Origin: Hymenobacter persicinus
GTDB lineage: Bacteria > Bacteroidota > Bacteroidia > Cytophagales > Hymenobacteraceae
NCBI RefSeq assembly: GCF_004167665.1
Contig: NZ_SEWE01000015.1
Coordinates: forward strand, 1-64,000
Direction of reading: 5' to 3'
Length of the DNA stretch: 64,000 bases
How positions within the stretch are numbered: position 1 is the first letter of the stretch; every line of letters starts with the position of its first letter. Of the stretch, positions 36,880 through 45,159 are shown in pieces. Below the pieces are notes generated by a model, which saw only the letters and a list, made by a program, of their open reading frames with translations, did not search any database and was not told the DNA's origin. Made by a program: the position numbers and the translations under genes.

Positions 36880-37287
36880 TTACGCGGCCGTCGACAGGCT
36901 GCCGGTGGCCGGGGCAAAAGCCGCAGCCCCGGTGCGGCGGCGGTTGAGCTGGTAAGACGCCGCAATCAGGGCAAAGCCGACCAGAATGGGTAGCCACTGC
37001 GCCGCGGGGTCACCGACGGCCACGCCCGAGTACAGGGCCCCGGCCAAATCAAACACGAAACCGGCGTAAGCCCACTCCCGCAGGCGTGGAAAGCCCGGCA
37101 CGAGCAAAGCAACTACGCCCAGCAGCTTGGCCACGCCCAGAAAAGGCGACAAATAGGCCGGGTAGCCCAGGTGCTGCAGGCCGGCAATGGCTTCGGGCAC
37201 GCTGAGCAGGTTGCTGACGCCCGACAGCGTCATCAGGGCGGCCAGCAGGCCGGTGGTCAGCCAGTAAAACAGATTTAGCTTTTTCAT
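36880..37287 (-). CDS. DoxX-like family membrane protein
   Basis: 135 aa with four helices, fitting the DoxX-like family ([45 protein letters not shown]). Integral inner-membrane protein of unclear role. It is 84 nt downstream of the VOC gene on the same strand and may be co-transcribed with it. Confidence 0.88.
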   Translation of the reverse strand: MKKLNLFYWLTTGLLAALMTLSGVSNLLSVPEAIAGLQHLGYPAYLSPFLGVAKLLGVVALLVPGFPRLREWAYAGFVFDLAGALYSGVAVGDPAAQWLPILVGFALIAASYQLNRRRTGAAAFAPATGSLSTAA

Positions 37288-37328
37288 AGCGCAGAAAGAA
37301 AGGGTGGGGAGAAAATGAGGCGGGAAGT

Positions 37329-37366
37329 CCCGAAGCCCGGGTGCCGTTCGGCGCCCGGGCTTCGGG
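37329..37366 (-). terminator. Hairpin between VOC and DoxX genes
   Basis: A 15-bp stem, CGAAGCCCGGGTGCC with GGCGCCCGGGCTTCG (one mismatch-type pair). No U tract follows on the minus strand, so it may be a partial terminator or an mRNA-stabilising hairpin. Confidence 0.45.
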
Positions 37367-37371
37367 GCTAC

Positions 37372-37800
37372 TTACTGCTGGGCGGGCTGAGGCTTGTCGT
37401 AGTTGAGCATCCAGTCGATGCCGTACTGGTCGGCGAACATGCCGAAGGTGGCGCCCCAGAACGTGTCCTGCAGCTCCATGTTGATGGTACCGCCGGCTGA
37501 GAGCAATCTGTACAGACGCTGGATTTCCTCGGCGCTCTGACAATTAATAGACAGGGAAATCATGTCGCCCTTGGCCGCGAAGCCCAGGCCCGAATCGGAG
37601 GCCATCAGCACCATGTCGGGGGTGGTCAGGATGGCGTGCATCACGTTTTGCAGGGCTTCGGGTGCTACCTGCTCGGCGGCCGGCGTACCCGCGAAGGTTT
37701 GCACCGTCAGCTCGCCGCCGAGGCACTGCTGGTAGAAGGTCATGGCCTCGCGGCAGTTGCCGTTGAACGTGAGGTAGGGGGTGAGGCGGGGCGTATTCAT
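37372..37800 (-). CDS. VOC family protein (PhnB-like)
   Basis: 142 aa, glyoxalase/bleomycin-resistance superfamily of the PhnB type ([39 protein letters not shown], near-terminal WMLNYDKP). Members bind metals or small ligands, and many remain uncharacterised. It is divergent from a GlxA-type regulator with a palindrome between them. Confidence 0.92.
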   Translation of the reverse strand: MNTPRLTPYLTFNGNCREAMTFYQQCLGGELTVQTFAGTPAAEQVAPEALQNVMHAILTTPDMVLMASDSGLGFAAKGDMISLSINCQSAEEIQRLYRLLSAGGTINMELQDTFWGATFGMFADQYGIDWMLNYDKPQPAQQ

Positions 37801-37850
37801 GGGGTGAAAAAAAGGAGGGTGAAAAAAGAAAAGGAAACCCGTTTGCTAAT

Positions 37851-37875
37851 AAATGTAGTAATATTCGCTACATTT
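37851..37875. promoter_or_regulatory. Palindromic operator candidate in divergent promoter region
   Basis: AAATGTAG (37851-37858) and CTACATTT (37868-37875) form perfect 8-bp arms with a 9-nt spacer, in an AT-rich stretch between the VOC gene and the GlxA-type regulator. The minus strand here also has TACATTTA, one change from a -7 box. Likely the regulator's site; this is inferred. Confidence 0.5.
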
Positions 37876-37981
37876 AATCTTTCGACGCCAACAAAATTAG
37901 TAAAGCGGCCGGGGCTCCCACAGGGGCATTTCCGACTAATTCCGGGTTAATTGCGACACAACGATATTTCAGCTTGAAGCC

Positions 37982-38965
37982 ATGAAGCACATTGCAATCC
38001 TGGTTCCCAAGGGAGCCATTCTGGGCAGCATCGAGGGTCCGCGGCTCGTGTTTTCGGAAGTGAATGCCCTGCTGCGACGCATGGGCCAGCCCCCGCTGTT
38101 TCGGGTGCAGCTCGTGGGCCTCGAGCCGGCTACCTCCGTTTGCGGGGGCCTCTACACCGTGGCCGCCGACGAGCTGCTGCCAGACGTGGGCCAAACGGAT
38201 CTGGTCGTGATTCCGGCCGTGGATGGCGACCTGGAGCAGGCGCTGGAGCACAACCGTGCCTTGTTGCCCTGGATTGTGCAGCAGTACCAGGGCGGGGCCG
38301 AAGTGGCCAGCTTGTGCATGGGCGCTTTTCTGCTGGCCGCCACCGGCCTGATTACGGGCCGCCGGTGCACCACTCACTGGGCCGCCGCCCACGAGTTCCG
38401 GCGCCTGTTTCCGCAGGTCGAGCTGGTGGAAGACCAACTGATTACCGACGAGCACGGTATCTACTCGAGCGGGGGCGCGATTTCCTACCTGAACTTGGTG
38501 CTGTACCTGATTGAGAAGTACGCGGGCCGGGAAATGGCGGTGTTTTGCGCCAAAGTATTCCAAATTGACATCGAGCGGGTCAGTCAGTCGGCCTTCGTGG
38601 TCTTCAATGGGCAGAAGGAACACGAGGACGAGCTCATCAAAAAGGCCCAGACTTACATCGAAACCAACTATCGGGAGAAAATATCGGTGGACCAGCTGGC
38701 CGAAATGCTGGCGCTGGGCCGGCGCAACCTGGAGCGGCGCTTTAAGAAGGCCACGTCGAACTCGGTGGTGGAATACATTCAGCGGGTGAAGGTGGAAGTA
38801 GCCAAGAGCAGCCTGGAGTCGGGGCGGGAAAACGTGAACGAGGTGATGTACAACGTGGGCTATTCCGACCCCAAGGCCTTCCGCGTCACCTTCAAGCGTG
38901 TCACGGGCCTGTCGCCCAAGCAGTACCGCAGCAAGTACAACCGCGAGGCGGCCGTGCCGGCGTAG
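37982..38965 (+). CDS. GlxA-family AraC-type transcriptional regulator
   Basis: 327 aa. An N-terminal DJ-1/PfpI-like (amidase-like) domain spans about residues 1-170; VASLCMGAFLLAATGLITG has the Cys at the elbow position. A C-terminal AraC HTH occupies about 218-320 (QLAEMLALGRRNLERRFKKA, VMYNVGYSDPKAFRVTFKRV). It probably controls the divergent VOC/DoxX genes through the palindrome between them. Confidence 0.93.
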   Translation: MKHIAILVPKGAILGSIEGPRLVFSEVNALLRRMGQPPLFRVQLVGLEPATSVCGGLYTVAADELLPDVGQTDLVVIPAVDGDLEQALEHNRALLPWIVQQYQGGAEVASLCMGAFLLAATGLITGRRCTTHWAAAHEFRRLFPQVELVEDQLITDEHGIYSSGGAISYLNLVLYLIEKYAGREMAVFCAKVFQIDIERVSQSAFVVFNGQKEHEDELIKKAQTYIETNYREKISVDQLAEMLALGRRNLERRFKKATSNSVVEYIQRVKVEVAKSSLESGRENVNEVMYNVGYSDPKAFRVTFKRVTGLSPKQYRSKYNREAAVPA

Positions 38966-39090
38966 GCCAGCCGGCGGCGTGGTCGGCGCTTGGGCCCGCC
39001 ACCGAAGGCCCGGGAAAAGTTGAGTGGCTTGGGCAACCCCCGGCCCCGGGTCCGCATCTGACCGAACTGAACCATCTACCCCCTGCTCCC

Positions 39091-39789
39091 ATGAAAAACG
39101 CTGTTCTCGCCCTGCTTTTTGGTGCCGCCCTCGGCGTCACGACTACGGCCCAGGCCCAACAAGTAAAGCAAACCCGTTCCGTTGCCACGTTTCAGGCCGT
39201 GCACGCCGGGGGAGGTGTCAAAGTCGTTCTAACTCCGGGCGCTGCCACCGCTGTAGTGGTGGAGGCTACGCCCGAGGTCCAGTCCCAGCTGCAGACCACG
39301 GTGAAGGACGGGGCGCTGGAAATCGGCTGGGAATCCAGCTTGTCGCTGCGCAACAACCGCCGGGCCACCATCTACGTGACCTGCCCCCGGCTCACGGAGC
39401 TGGCCGTAAGCGGGGGCGCCACGGCCAAAGGCACCACGCCATTTACCGTCAGCAGCTTCCGGCTCAGCGCCAGCGGTGGCGCTTCCGTCGATATGGCCCT
39501 GGCGGCCAAGGACCTGACCAGTGAGGTTTCCGGGGGCGGCTCGGTGTATCTGAACGGTACGGCGGCCCGGCAGGTGGCCACGGTGAGCGGTGGAGGCTCC
39601 TACCACGCCTATCCGCTGCAAAGCACCACGGCCGACGTGCGCGCCAGCAGCGGGGCCACGGCCGAAGTGCAGGTGGCCGGGGAATTGGCGGCCCAGGCCT
39701 CCAGCGGGGGCAGCGTGCGCTACAAGGGTGGGGCCCGCCTGACCCGGTCGCAGACCAGCAGCGGCGGCAGCGTGAGCCCCGCCCGCTAG
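39091..39789 (+). CDS. DUF2807 (GIN/head domain) secreted protein
   Basis: 232 aa with a signal peptide (MKNAVLALLFGAALGVTTTA, cleavage near AQA). The mature protein is a beta-helix of short repeats with GG and SGG turns (AVSGGATAKG, LSASGGASVDMALAAKD, EVSGGGSVYLNG, ASSGGSVRYKGG), typical of the putative auto-transporter head (GIN) domain DUF2807. Surface or periplasmic location predicted. Role unknown. Confidence 0.88.
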   Translation: MKNAVLALLFGAALGVTTTAQAQQVKQTRSVATFQAVHAGGGVKVVLTPGAATAVVVEATPEVQSQLQTTVKDGALEIGWESSLSLRNNRRATIYVTCPRLTELAVSGGATAKGTTPFTVSSFRLSASGGASVDMALAAKDLTSEVSGGGSVYLNGTAARQVATVSGGGSYHAYPLQSTTADVRASSGATAEVQVAGELAAQASSGGSVRYKGGARLTRSQTSSGGSVSPAR

Positions 39790-39807
39790 CCTGATTTTGT
39801 TTCCATC

Positions 39808-39852
39808 AGCCCAGCTTTGGTTGCCCAGGCGGCCGGAGCTGGGCTTTTTTAC
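39808..39852 (+). terminator. DUF2807 gene terminator
   Basis: AGCCCAGCT (39808-39816) pairs with AGCTGGGCT (39837-39845), followed by a T run. Confidence 0.75.
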
Positions 39853-39938
39853 GGCCGGCCGGGGTCCGACTTACGTAGTTGATAATGCCCTGATTTTTAC
39901 CTACTTTTCGGGTCTTATTCGTTTGCATTGCGCGCCGT

Positions 39939-40364
39939 ATGCCCCTGATTTCTACGCTTGATTTTCTGCAGGTCACGTACCGCCCGGAGCTACGGGTGCT
40001 CGTGCTGCGCTGGATGCGGCAAACGACCCTGGCCGAACTCCAGCAGGGCTACCAGGCGCTGCTGGCCGAAGCGGCCACGCACCAGTGTTGGTGCTGGCTG
40101 GTGGATGCCCGGCGCCGCGACTCGGCCAACCAGGACGGCACGCAGTGGATGATGGACGTGTTTTTTCCCCAGCTGGCGGGCCAGATCCACCACAAGGTGT
40201 ATCTGGCGTACCTGTTTGCTCCCACCCACCTGCGGGAGCTGGAGGCCGACAATTCCGTGCCGGCCCTGACGTATTTCGACGGCCGGCCTTACCAAGTGGA
40301 GCGTTTCACGGAAGAGCTGGCCGCCATGCAGTGGCTGCAGCAGTGCCAGCGCGGAGGCCAGTAG
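39939..40364 (+). CDS. Hypothetical STAS/SpoIIAA-like protein (1)
   Basis: 141 aa, no signal peptide. Alternating strands and helices (RPELRVLVLRWMRQTT, QGYQALLAEAATHQ, WCWLVDARRR, VYLAYLFAP) suggest a STAS-like alpha/beta fold seen in uncharacterised Hymenobacter proteins. It has no catalytic motif. A protein of similar size and layout follows after 87 nt. Confidence 0.65.
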   Translation: MPLISTLDFLQVTYRPELRVLVLRWMRQTTLAELQQGYQALLAEAATHQCWCWLVDARRRDSANQDGTQWMMDVFFPQLAGQIHHKVYLAYLFAPTHLRELEADNSVPALTYFDGRPYQVERFTEELAAMQWLQQCQRGGQ

Positions 40365-40451
40365 AAAACGATTTCGCACCCGCAGCAGGACCTTTTGAAT
40401 CCCGCCCCCGTATTTTTGCTTGTTTCCCAGTTTCAGCTGTTCTGCCCGGGC

Positions 40452-40904
40452 ATGAACCTTATTCCTCTCATCGATACCGCCGGAATTTCCATTGCCTTCG
40501 ACCAGGACAATGGCTGGCTGTATTCGGACTGGAAGGGCGTGCACGACCAGGATTCGTCGCGGCAGGGCTGCCTGCTGATGCTGGAAGCCCTGCGGCGGCA
40601 GCCCTGCCGCAAAATCCTGAACGACAACTCCAACATCATTCACACCAGCTTTCAGATTACGGAGGGCGGTATTGCCTGGCTGCGCGAAATGCGGGCCGCG
40701 GGCCTCGAATGCCTGGCCTGGGTGTACCCGCGGCATTTCGAGTCGCGGCAGGCTACGGAAGGGCTGCTGCCGCTGCTGGGGCCGCCCGCGGTGGTGGGGT
40801 TCGAGGATCTGGCTACGGCCTACATGTGGCTGAAGAAGTATGAACTACGCAACCTGGTACCCAACCCGGCCGACGACACGCTGACCGGCAAGCTGAGTCG
40901 CTAA
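40452..40904 (+). CDS. Hypothetical STAS/SpoIIAA-like protein (2)
   Basis: 150 aa from the ATG at 40452; a TTG at 40395 is possible but would add a non-conserved tail. It has the same pattern as the upstream protein (DQDNGWLYSDWKGV, GCLLMLEALRRQPCRKILND, ECLAWVYPRHFESR). Sequence identity between them looks low, so an ancient duplication is possible but not proven. Function unknown. Confidence 0.65.
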   Translation: MNLIPLIDTAGISIAFDQDNGWLYSDWKGVHDQDSSRQGCLLMLEALRRQPCRKILNDNSNIIHTSFQITEGGIAWLREMRAAGLECLAWVYPRHFESRQATEGLLPLLGPPAVVGFEDLATAYMWLKKYELRNLVPNPADDTLTGKLSR

Positions 40905-41118
40905 GCTGAACTGGCTGCTCCGGGCTCGCAACGTTTCTTTGCTCAATCCAACTTCGTGTCGCAGGATTTTTTTGAGGGTGTTTTCACATTGGCAGGGAGC
41001 GGGAGAAAGTCGCACCCAGCGGCTTTGTGCCAGGGTATTTTGCTAAAATTCTGACTGGCAATAATTTCTGAACCGGGATAGAGCAAAAATCTGTACGATG
41101 ATCATACGGGCAAAATAG

Positions 41119-41126
41119 TATCTTTG
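41119..41126 (+). promoter_or_regulatory. CehA-like gene promoter -7 box
   Basis: TATCTTTG matches TAnnTTTG, 30 nt before the ATG. An 8-bp palindrome ATGATCAT sits upstream in the -33 region. Confidence 0.5.
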
Positions 41127-41156
41127 CTTCCCGCTCTTTTCTCACCTATTGCCCTA

Positions 41157-42578
41157 ATGAAAAAAACCTTAACTCTTCTCCTGGCAGTTTTCTGCTGGGC
41201 TACCTCGGCCCGTGCGCAGGCGCAGACCTACCAGTTTTACTACGGCAACCTGCACGCCCACTCGGCTTATTCCGACGGCAACCAGGACGAAGCCACTTCC
41301 CACGCCGCCACGCCCGCCCAGGACTACAGCTTTGCTAAGGCCTCGCTGCACCTGGACTTTCTCGGAATTTCGGAGCATAACCACGCCCAGGCTGGCATGA
41401 GCCTGCCGAACTACGCCAAGGGCCTGCGGCAGGCCGATAGCCTCACCACGGCCAGCTTCGTGGCCCTGTACGGTATGGAGTGGGGCGTTATTTCGGGTGG
41501 CGGCCACATTCTGGTGTATGGCGTAGATCAGCTGCTGGGCTGGGAAGCCGGCAACTTCAACGTGTTCGTAGCCAAAAACGACTATCAGAGCCTGTTTAAG
41601 CAAATCAACCGCCGGCCCGGGGCTTTTGCCCTGTTTGCTCACCCGCAGAGCGGCGACTACGGCAACCTGGCCGGCACGGCCGCCTTCAGCCCGCGCGCCG
41701 ACAGCTCCGTGGTAGGCACGCCGTTGCGCTCCGGCCCGGCCACGTCCACCAACGTCACCTACTCTAACGCCTCGACGGGCTCCTACGAAAGCACTTATCA
41801 GCGCATGCTGGCCAAGGGCTACCACGTCGGCATCAGCCTCGACCACGACAACCACAACACTACCTTCGGCCGCACCACGCCCGGCCGCCTGGTAATTCTG
41901 TCGCCGACGCTGACCAAAGCCAACCTGATGCAGGCCCTGCGCAACCGCCGCTTCTTCGCCTCCGATGACTGGAATGCCCAAGTGAATTTCACTCTGAACG
42001 GCCAGCCGATGGGTACCATCATGGAAGGTACCGGCAACGCTTCGTTGAGCGTGAATGTGGCCGACGGCGACAATGAGTCCGTGCGCTCCATCACCCTGAT
42101 GCGGGGCGTACCCGCCAACGGCGTCAATGCCGTGTCGGTAGCTACCACGCCCGCCGGCACCGCCGCCCTCACCTACACCGACACCAACGTACCGAATTCG
42201 GCCTATTACTACTACGCCATCATCATCCAGAACGACGGCGACCGTATCGTAACGTCGCCCATCTGGTACAGCCGCGGCGGCGTGACGGCTGCGGCTCCCG
42301 CCCAGGAACTGGCCGCCCTCGACGTGTTTCCCAACCCGGTGCAGGGTGGCAGCACCACGCTGTCGTACTCGCTGCCCAAGGCTTCGCGCGTGACGCTGGA
42401 AGTGCTCGATAACCTGGGCCGCCCGGTGAGCGTGCTGGCGCAGGATGAGCAGCAGAGCGCCGGCCCGCACTCCTACGCGCTGTCGGTGAGCCAGCTGAAC
42501 CTGGCCTCGGGCCTCTACACCGTGCGCCTGGTGCAGGCCACAGGCACTACGTACCGCAAGCTGGTGGTCGCCCAATAG
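41157..42578 (+). CDS. Secreted CehA/McbA-type PHP metallohydrolase with T9SS sorting domain
   Basis: 473 aa from the ATG at 41157, giving signal peptide MKKTLTLLLAVFCWATSARA. The PHP-fold domain (about 25-290) has metal-ligand motifs GNLHAHSAYSDG (His33, His35), GISEHNHA and FALFAHPQSGD. A beta domain follows (about 290-385), then a type A T9SS sorting domain (DVFPNPVQGG onward, ending KLVVAQ). It probably cleaves phosphoester or related bonds outside the cell. The promoter is clear. Confidence 0.9.
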   Translation: MKKTLTLLLAVFCWATSARAQAQTYQFYYGNLHAHSAYSDGNQDEATSHAATPAQDYSFAKASLHLDFLGISEHNHAQAGMSLPNYAKGLRQADSLTTASFVALYGMEWGVISGGGHILVYGVDQLLGWEAGNFNVFVAKNDYQSLFKQINRRPGAFALFAHPQSGDYGNLAGTAAFSPRADSSVVGTPLRSGPATSTNVTYSNASTGSYESTYQRMLAKGYHVGISLDHDNHNTTFGRTTPGRLVILSPTLTKANLMQALRNRRFFASDDWNAQVNFTLNGQPMGTIMEGTGNASLSVNVADGDNESVRSITLMRGVPANGVNAVSVATTPAGTAALTYTDTNVPNSAYYYYAIIIQNDGDRIVTSPIWYSRGGVTAAAPAQELAALDVFPNPVQGGSTTLSYSLPKASRVTLEVLDNLGRPVSVLAQDEQQSAGPHSYALSVSQLNLASGLYTVRLVQATGTTYRKLVVAQ

Positions 42579-42596
42579 ACAGTTATTAGCCTTGTG

Positions 42597-42632
42597 AAAA
42601 GCCCCGGTCACGTCAGCGGCCGGGGCTTTTTG
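42597..42632 (+). terminator. CehA-like gene terminator
   Basis: AAAAGCCCCGG and CCGGGGCTTTT form a perfect stem with a 12-nt loop and T-rich tail. Confidence 0.8.
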
Positions 42633-42761
42633 TTGGGTGCGGCCACGGGAAATACGACGCAAAGGCAACTTGCGGGCAAGCCCGCTACGTAAGGATCAAC
42701 CAGCGTTGCCGGTCGAAAACGTCGGCTGCTTTGTCCGTTTCTCACCTCCTGACCAGCTATT

Positions 42762-44099
42762 ATGCATTCCGATCCAGCTATTACTCCATCCGCCGTGGCT
42801 TCGCACGACGGGTCACGCCGCCAGTTTATCAACCAGGCCGGCCGGGGCCTGCTGGCCGTGAGCGTGGCCGGGAGTCTGGTAGTGGCCACCACCACGGCGG
42901 CGGAAGCCCAGGCGGCCAAAACCGCTAAGGCGTCCCTGCAAACCGGCCCAACAGACGTGCAACTGCCGCCGCTGGGGGCCGCCACCGACCCGCAGCCGGG
43001 CGCCCTGCCCAACCCGCTGCCGCCCGACCAGCGCGTGGGTTTCGCCCTTGTGGGCCTGGGACACCTGACGCTGGAAGAAATTCTGCCTGGCTTCGCTCAC
43101 TGTAAGAAATCCAAGCCGGTGGCGCTGGTCAGCGGCGACCCGGATAAGATGAGCAAGGTGGCCCGGCAGTACGGCATCAAGCCCGAAAACTGCTACTCCT
43201 ATGAAACCTACGATAAGCTCAAGGACAACCCCGAGGTTGAAGTCATTTACATCGTGCTGCCCAACTCCATGCACGCCGAATACACCGTGCGGGGCGCCAA
43301 GGCCGGCAAGCACATTCTCTGCGAAAAGCCCATGGCCAACTCGGCCAAAGAGTGCCGGCAGATGATTGAGGCCTGCGAAAAAGCCGGTAAAAAGCTCATG
43401 ATTGCCTACCGAATTCAGTACGAGCCCCTCAACCGTCAAGTGTTCGAGCTGGTCCGCAACAAAACCTACGGCAAAGTGAAATGGATTGAGGCCGTAAACA
43501 CGCAGAACCAGGTCCACGACGACCAGTGGCGCCACAAAAAGACCCTGGCCGGGGGCGGTGCCCTGCCCGACATCGGCCTGTACTGCCTCAATACCACCCG
43601 CTACCTGCTTGGTGAGGAGCCCACCGAGGTGTCGGCCAGCATCTACAGCACGCCCGGCGACGCGCGCTTCGCGGAAGTTGAGGAAAACGTGAGCTTCACG
43701 CTGCGCTTTCCCAGCGGCATTATTGCCAACTGCGCCACCGGCTACGGCACCTACAACGCCAAGCGCTACCGCGTGTATGCCGAGGCCGGCTGGATCGATA
43801 TGGACCCCGGCTTTGCCTACCACGGCCTGAAAATGACCCGGGCCCACGCCCCTAACGGCCACGAGGTGAAAGAGCAGCCCACCGTGCCCGACAAAAGCCA
43901 GTTTGCCCTCGAAATGGACCACATGGCCGAGTGCGTGCGCGAAAACAAAACGCCTTACACTCCCGGCGAAGAGGGCTTGCAGGACCAGCTGATTATGGAG
44001 GCCATCTACAAGTCGGCGCGGGACAACCGGCCGGTGAAGCTGCCCGCCGTGAGCAAACTCGACGCCTTCCGGGGCACGCCGCCCAAGTCGGAAAGCTAA
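42762..44099 (+). CDS. Gfo/Idh/MocA family oxidoreductase with Tat signal
   Basis: 445 aa. The N-terminus has a twin-arginine motif (SRRQFI, Arg19-Arg20) and a hydrophobic segment ending AEAQAA, so it is probably exported folded with its NAD(P) cofactor. The Rossmann domain starts near residue 85 (RVGFALVGLGHLTLEE), with the typical EKPMANSAKECRQM. The C-terminal domain has VKWIEAVNTQNQ and GGALPDIGLYCLN. Glucose-fructose oxidoreductase-like proteins act on sugars. The GH43 gene follows after 21 nt, so sugar breakdown is likely. Confidence 0.92.
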   Translation: MHSDPAITPSAVASHDGSRRQFINQAGRGLLAVSVAGSLVVATTTAAEAQAAKTAKASLQTGPTDVQLPPLGAATDPQPGALPNPLPPDQRVGFALVGLGHLTLEEILPGFAHCKKSKPVALVSGDPDKMSKVARQYGIKPENCYSYETYDKLKDNPEVEVIYIVLPNSMHAEYTVRGAKAGKHILCEKPMANSAKECRQMIEACEKAGKKLMIAYRIQYEPLNRQVFELVRNKTYGKVKWIEAVNTQNQVHDDQWRHKKTLAGGGALPDIGLYCLNTTRYLLGEEPTEVSASIYSTPGDARFAEVEENVSFTLRFPSGIIANCATGYGTYNAKRYRVYAEAGWIDMDPGFAYHGLKMTRAHAPNGHEVKEQPTVPDKSQFALEMDHMAECVRENKTPYTPGEEGLQDQLIMEAIYKSARDNRPVKLPAVSKLDAFRGTPPKSES

Positions 44100-44120
44100 G
44101 CTCGCGGTATAAGGCTCTTT

Positions 44121-45122
44121 ATGGCAATTCCCCGGCCCGCTCGCACCTACACCAACCCCATCTGGGACGACGACTTTCCCGACCCGACCATTATTCGGGC
44201 CGCGGACGGCTATTACTACGCCTACGGTACCCAAACTAAGCGGCAGGGCCGGATCATCAACCTACAGGTGGCCCGCTCCCCCGATTTGGTTACGTGGGAA
44301 TTGTTGGGAGAAGGAATGCCCGACAAGCCCCGGTGGGCGGCGCACACCCAGAAGTTCTGGGCACCGCACGTCAGTGAGCACGCCGGGCGCTACTACCTCT
44401 ACTACTCGGCCCTGCCCGACACCTGCACCGGCTTCTGCCTGGGCGCCGCCTCGGCTGATTCCCCGGCCGGGCCGTTCGTGGATTGCGGCACCCCGTTGCA
44501 GTGCGGCCCCGGCTTCGTCGACCTCGACCCGATGAGCTTCGATGACCCCGCCGCCGGCCGCCGCTGGCTGTACTGGGGCTCGGGCTTCGGACCCATTAAG
44601 ATGCAGGAACTGGCACCCGACCGGCTGAGCTTTTTGCCCGGCAGTGAGGTCATTGAGTTGATTCTTCCGGCCAGTAACGCCGCTGCTGGTAGCTACGAAC
44701 AGCTGGTGGAGGGCGCCTGGGTGGTGTTGCGCGAGGGGTGGTACTACCTGTTTTATTCGGGCAACAACTGTTGCGGCCCCCAAGCCCACTACGCTGTGTT
44801 AGTGGCCCGGTCGCGCCAGGCCACGGGGCCGTTTGAAACCCTGACTGCTGCCACCGGCAACCCCGAAGCCACCCTGCTCGCCGCCAACGACCATTGGCAC
44901 GCCCCGGGCCACAACTGCGTTATCACCGATGCCGCCGGCCACGACTGGCTCGCCTACCACGCCATTGACCCCCGCCAGCCTACCTTCGACGCCATTGACG
45001 ACGAGCAGGGGTTTTCGCGCCGGGTACTGCTGCTCGACCGGCTGGAGTACGCCGACGGTTGGCCCCGCCTGCTGACGGGCGGCACGCCGTCGTGGAAAGC
45101 GCAAAAAGCCCCGCTCACGTGA
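44121..45122 (+). CDS. Glycoside hydrolase family 43 protein
   Basis: 333 aa, a five-bladed propeller of the GH43 type. The catalytic base Asp is in DDDFPDPTIIRA (Asp21), the pKa-tuning Asp in DLDPMSFDD, and the acid Glu in QLVEGAWVVLREGWYYLFYS. No signal peptide was seen, so it acts on imported oligosaccharides or is a non-classical export. Specificity (arabinan or xylo-oligosaccharide) is not visible. It forms an operon with the Tat-exported oxidoreductase. Its stop lies in the loop of the terminator hairpin shared with the M61 gene. Confidence 0.88.
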   Translation: MAIPRPARTYTNPIWDDDFPDPTIIRAADGYYYAYGTQTKRQGRIINLQVARSPDLVTWELLGEGMPDKPRWAAHTQKFWAPHVSEHAGRYYLYYSALPDTCTGFCLGAASADSPAGPFVDCGTPLQCGPGFVDLDPMSFDDPAAGRRWLYWGSGFGPIKMQELAPDRLSFLPGSEVIELILPASNAAAGSYEQLVEGAWVVLREGWYYLFYSGNNCCGPQAHYAVLVARSRQATGPFETLTAATGNPEATLLAANDHWHAPGHNCVITDAAGHDWLAYHAIDPRQPTFDAIDDEQGFSRRVLLLDRLEYADGWPRLLTGGTPSWKAQKAPLT

Positions 45123-45136
45123 GTAAGCGGGGCTGG
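45107..45136 (-). terminator. Terminator for M61 gene, overlapping GH43 3' end
   Basis: AGCCCCGCT (45107-45115) pairs with AGCGGGGCT (45126-45134). On the minus strand a U-rich tail follows. The GH43 TGA (45120-45122) lies in the loop. Confidence 0.7.
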
Positions 45137-45159
45137 TAGAACCGTAAAGCGGGAGTGGA

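Noticed and set aside
41169..42668. 499-aa open frame on the minus strand
   Set aside because: Antisense to the PHP-type metallohydrolase, crosses its terminator and has no recognisable fold.
42813..44234. 473-aa open frame on the minus strand
   Set aside because: Antisense to the Gfo/Idh/MocA gene and into GH43; shadow composition.
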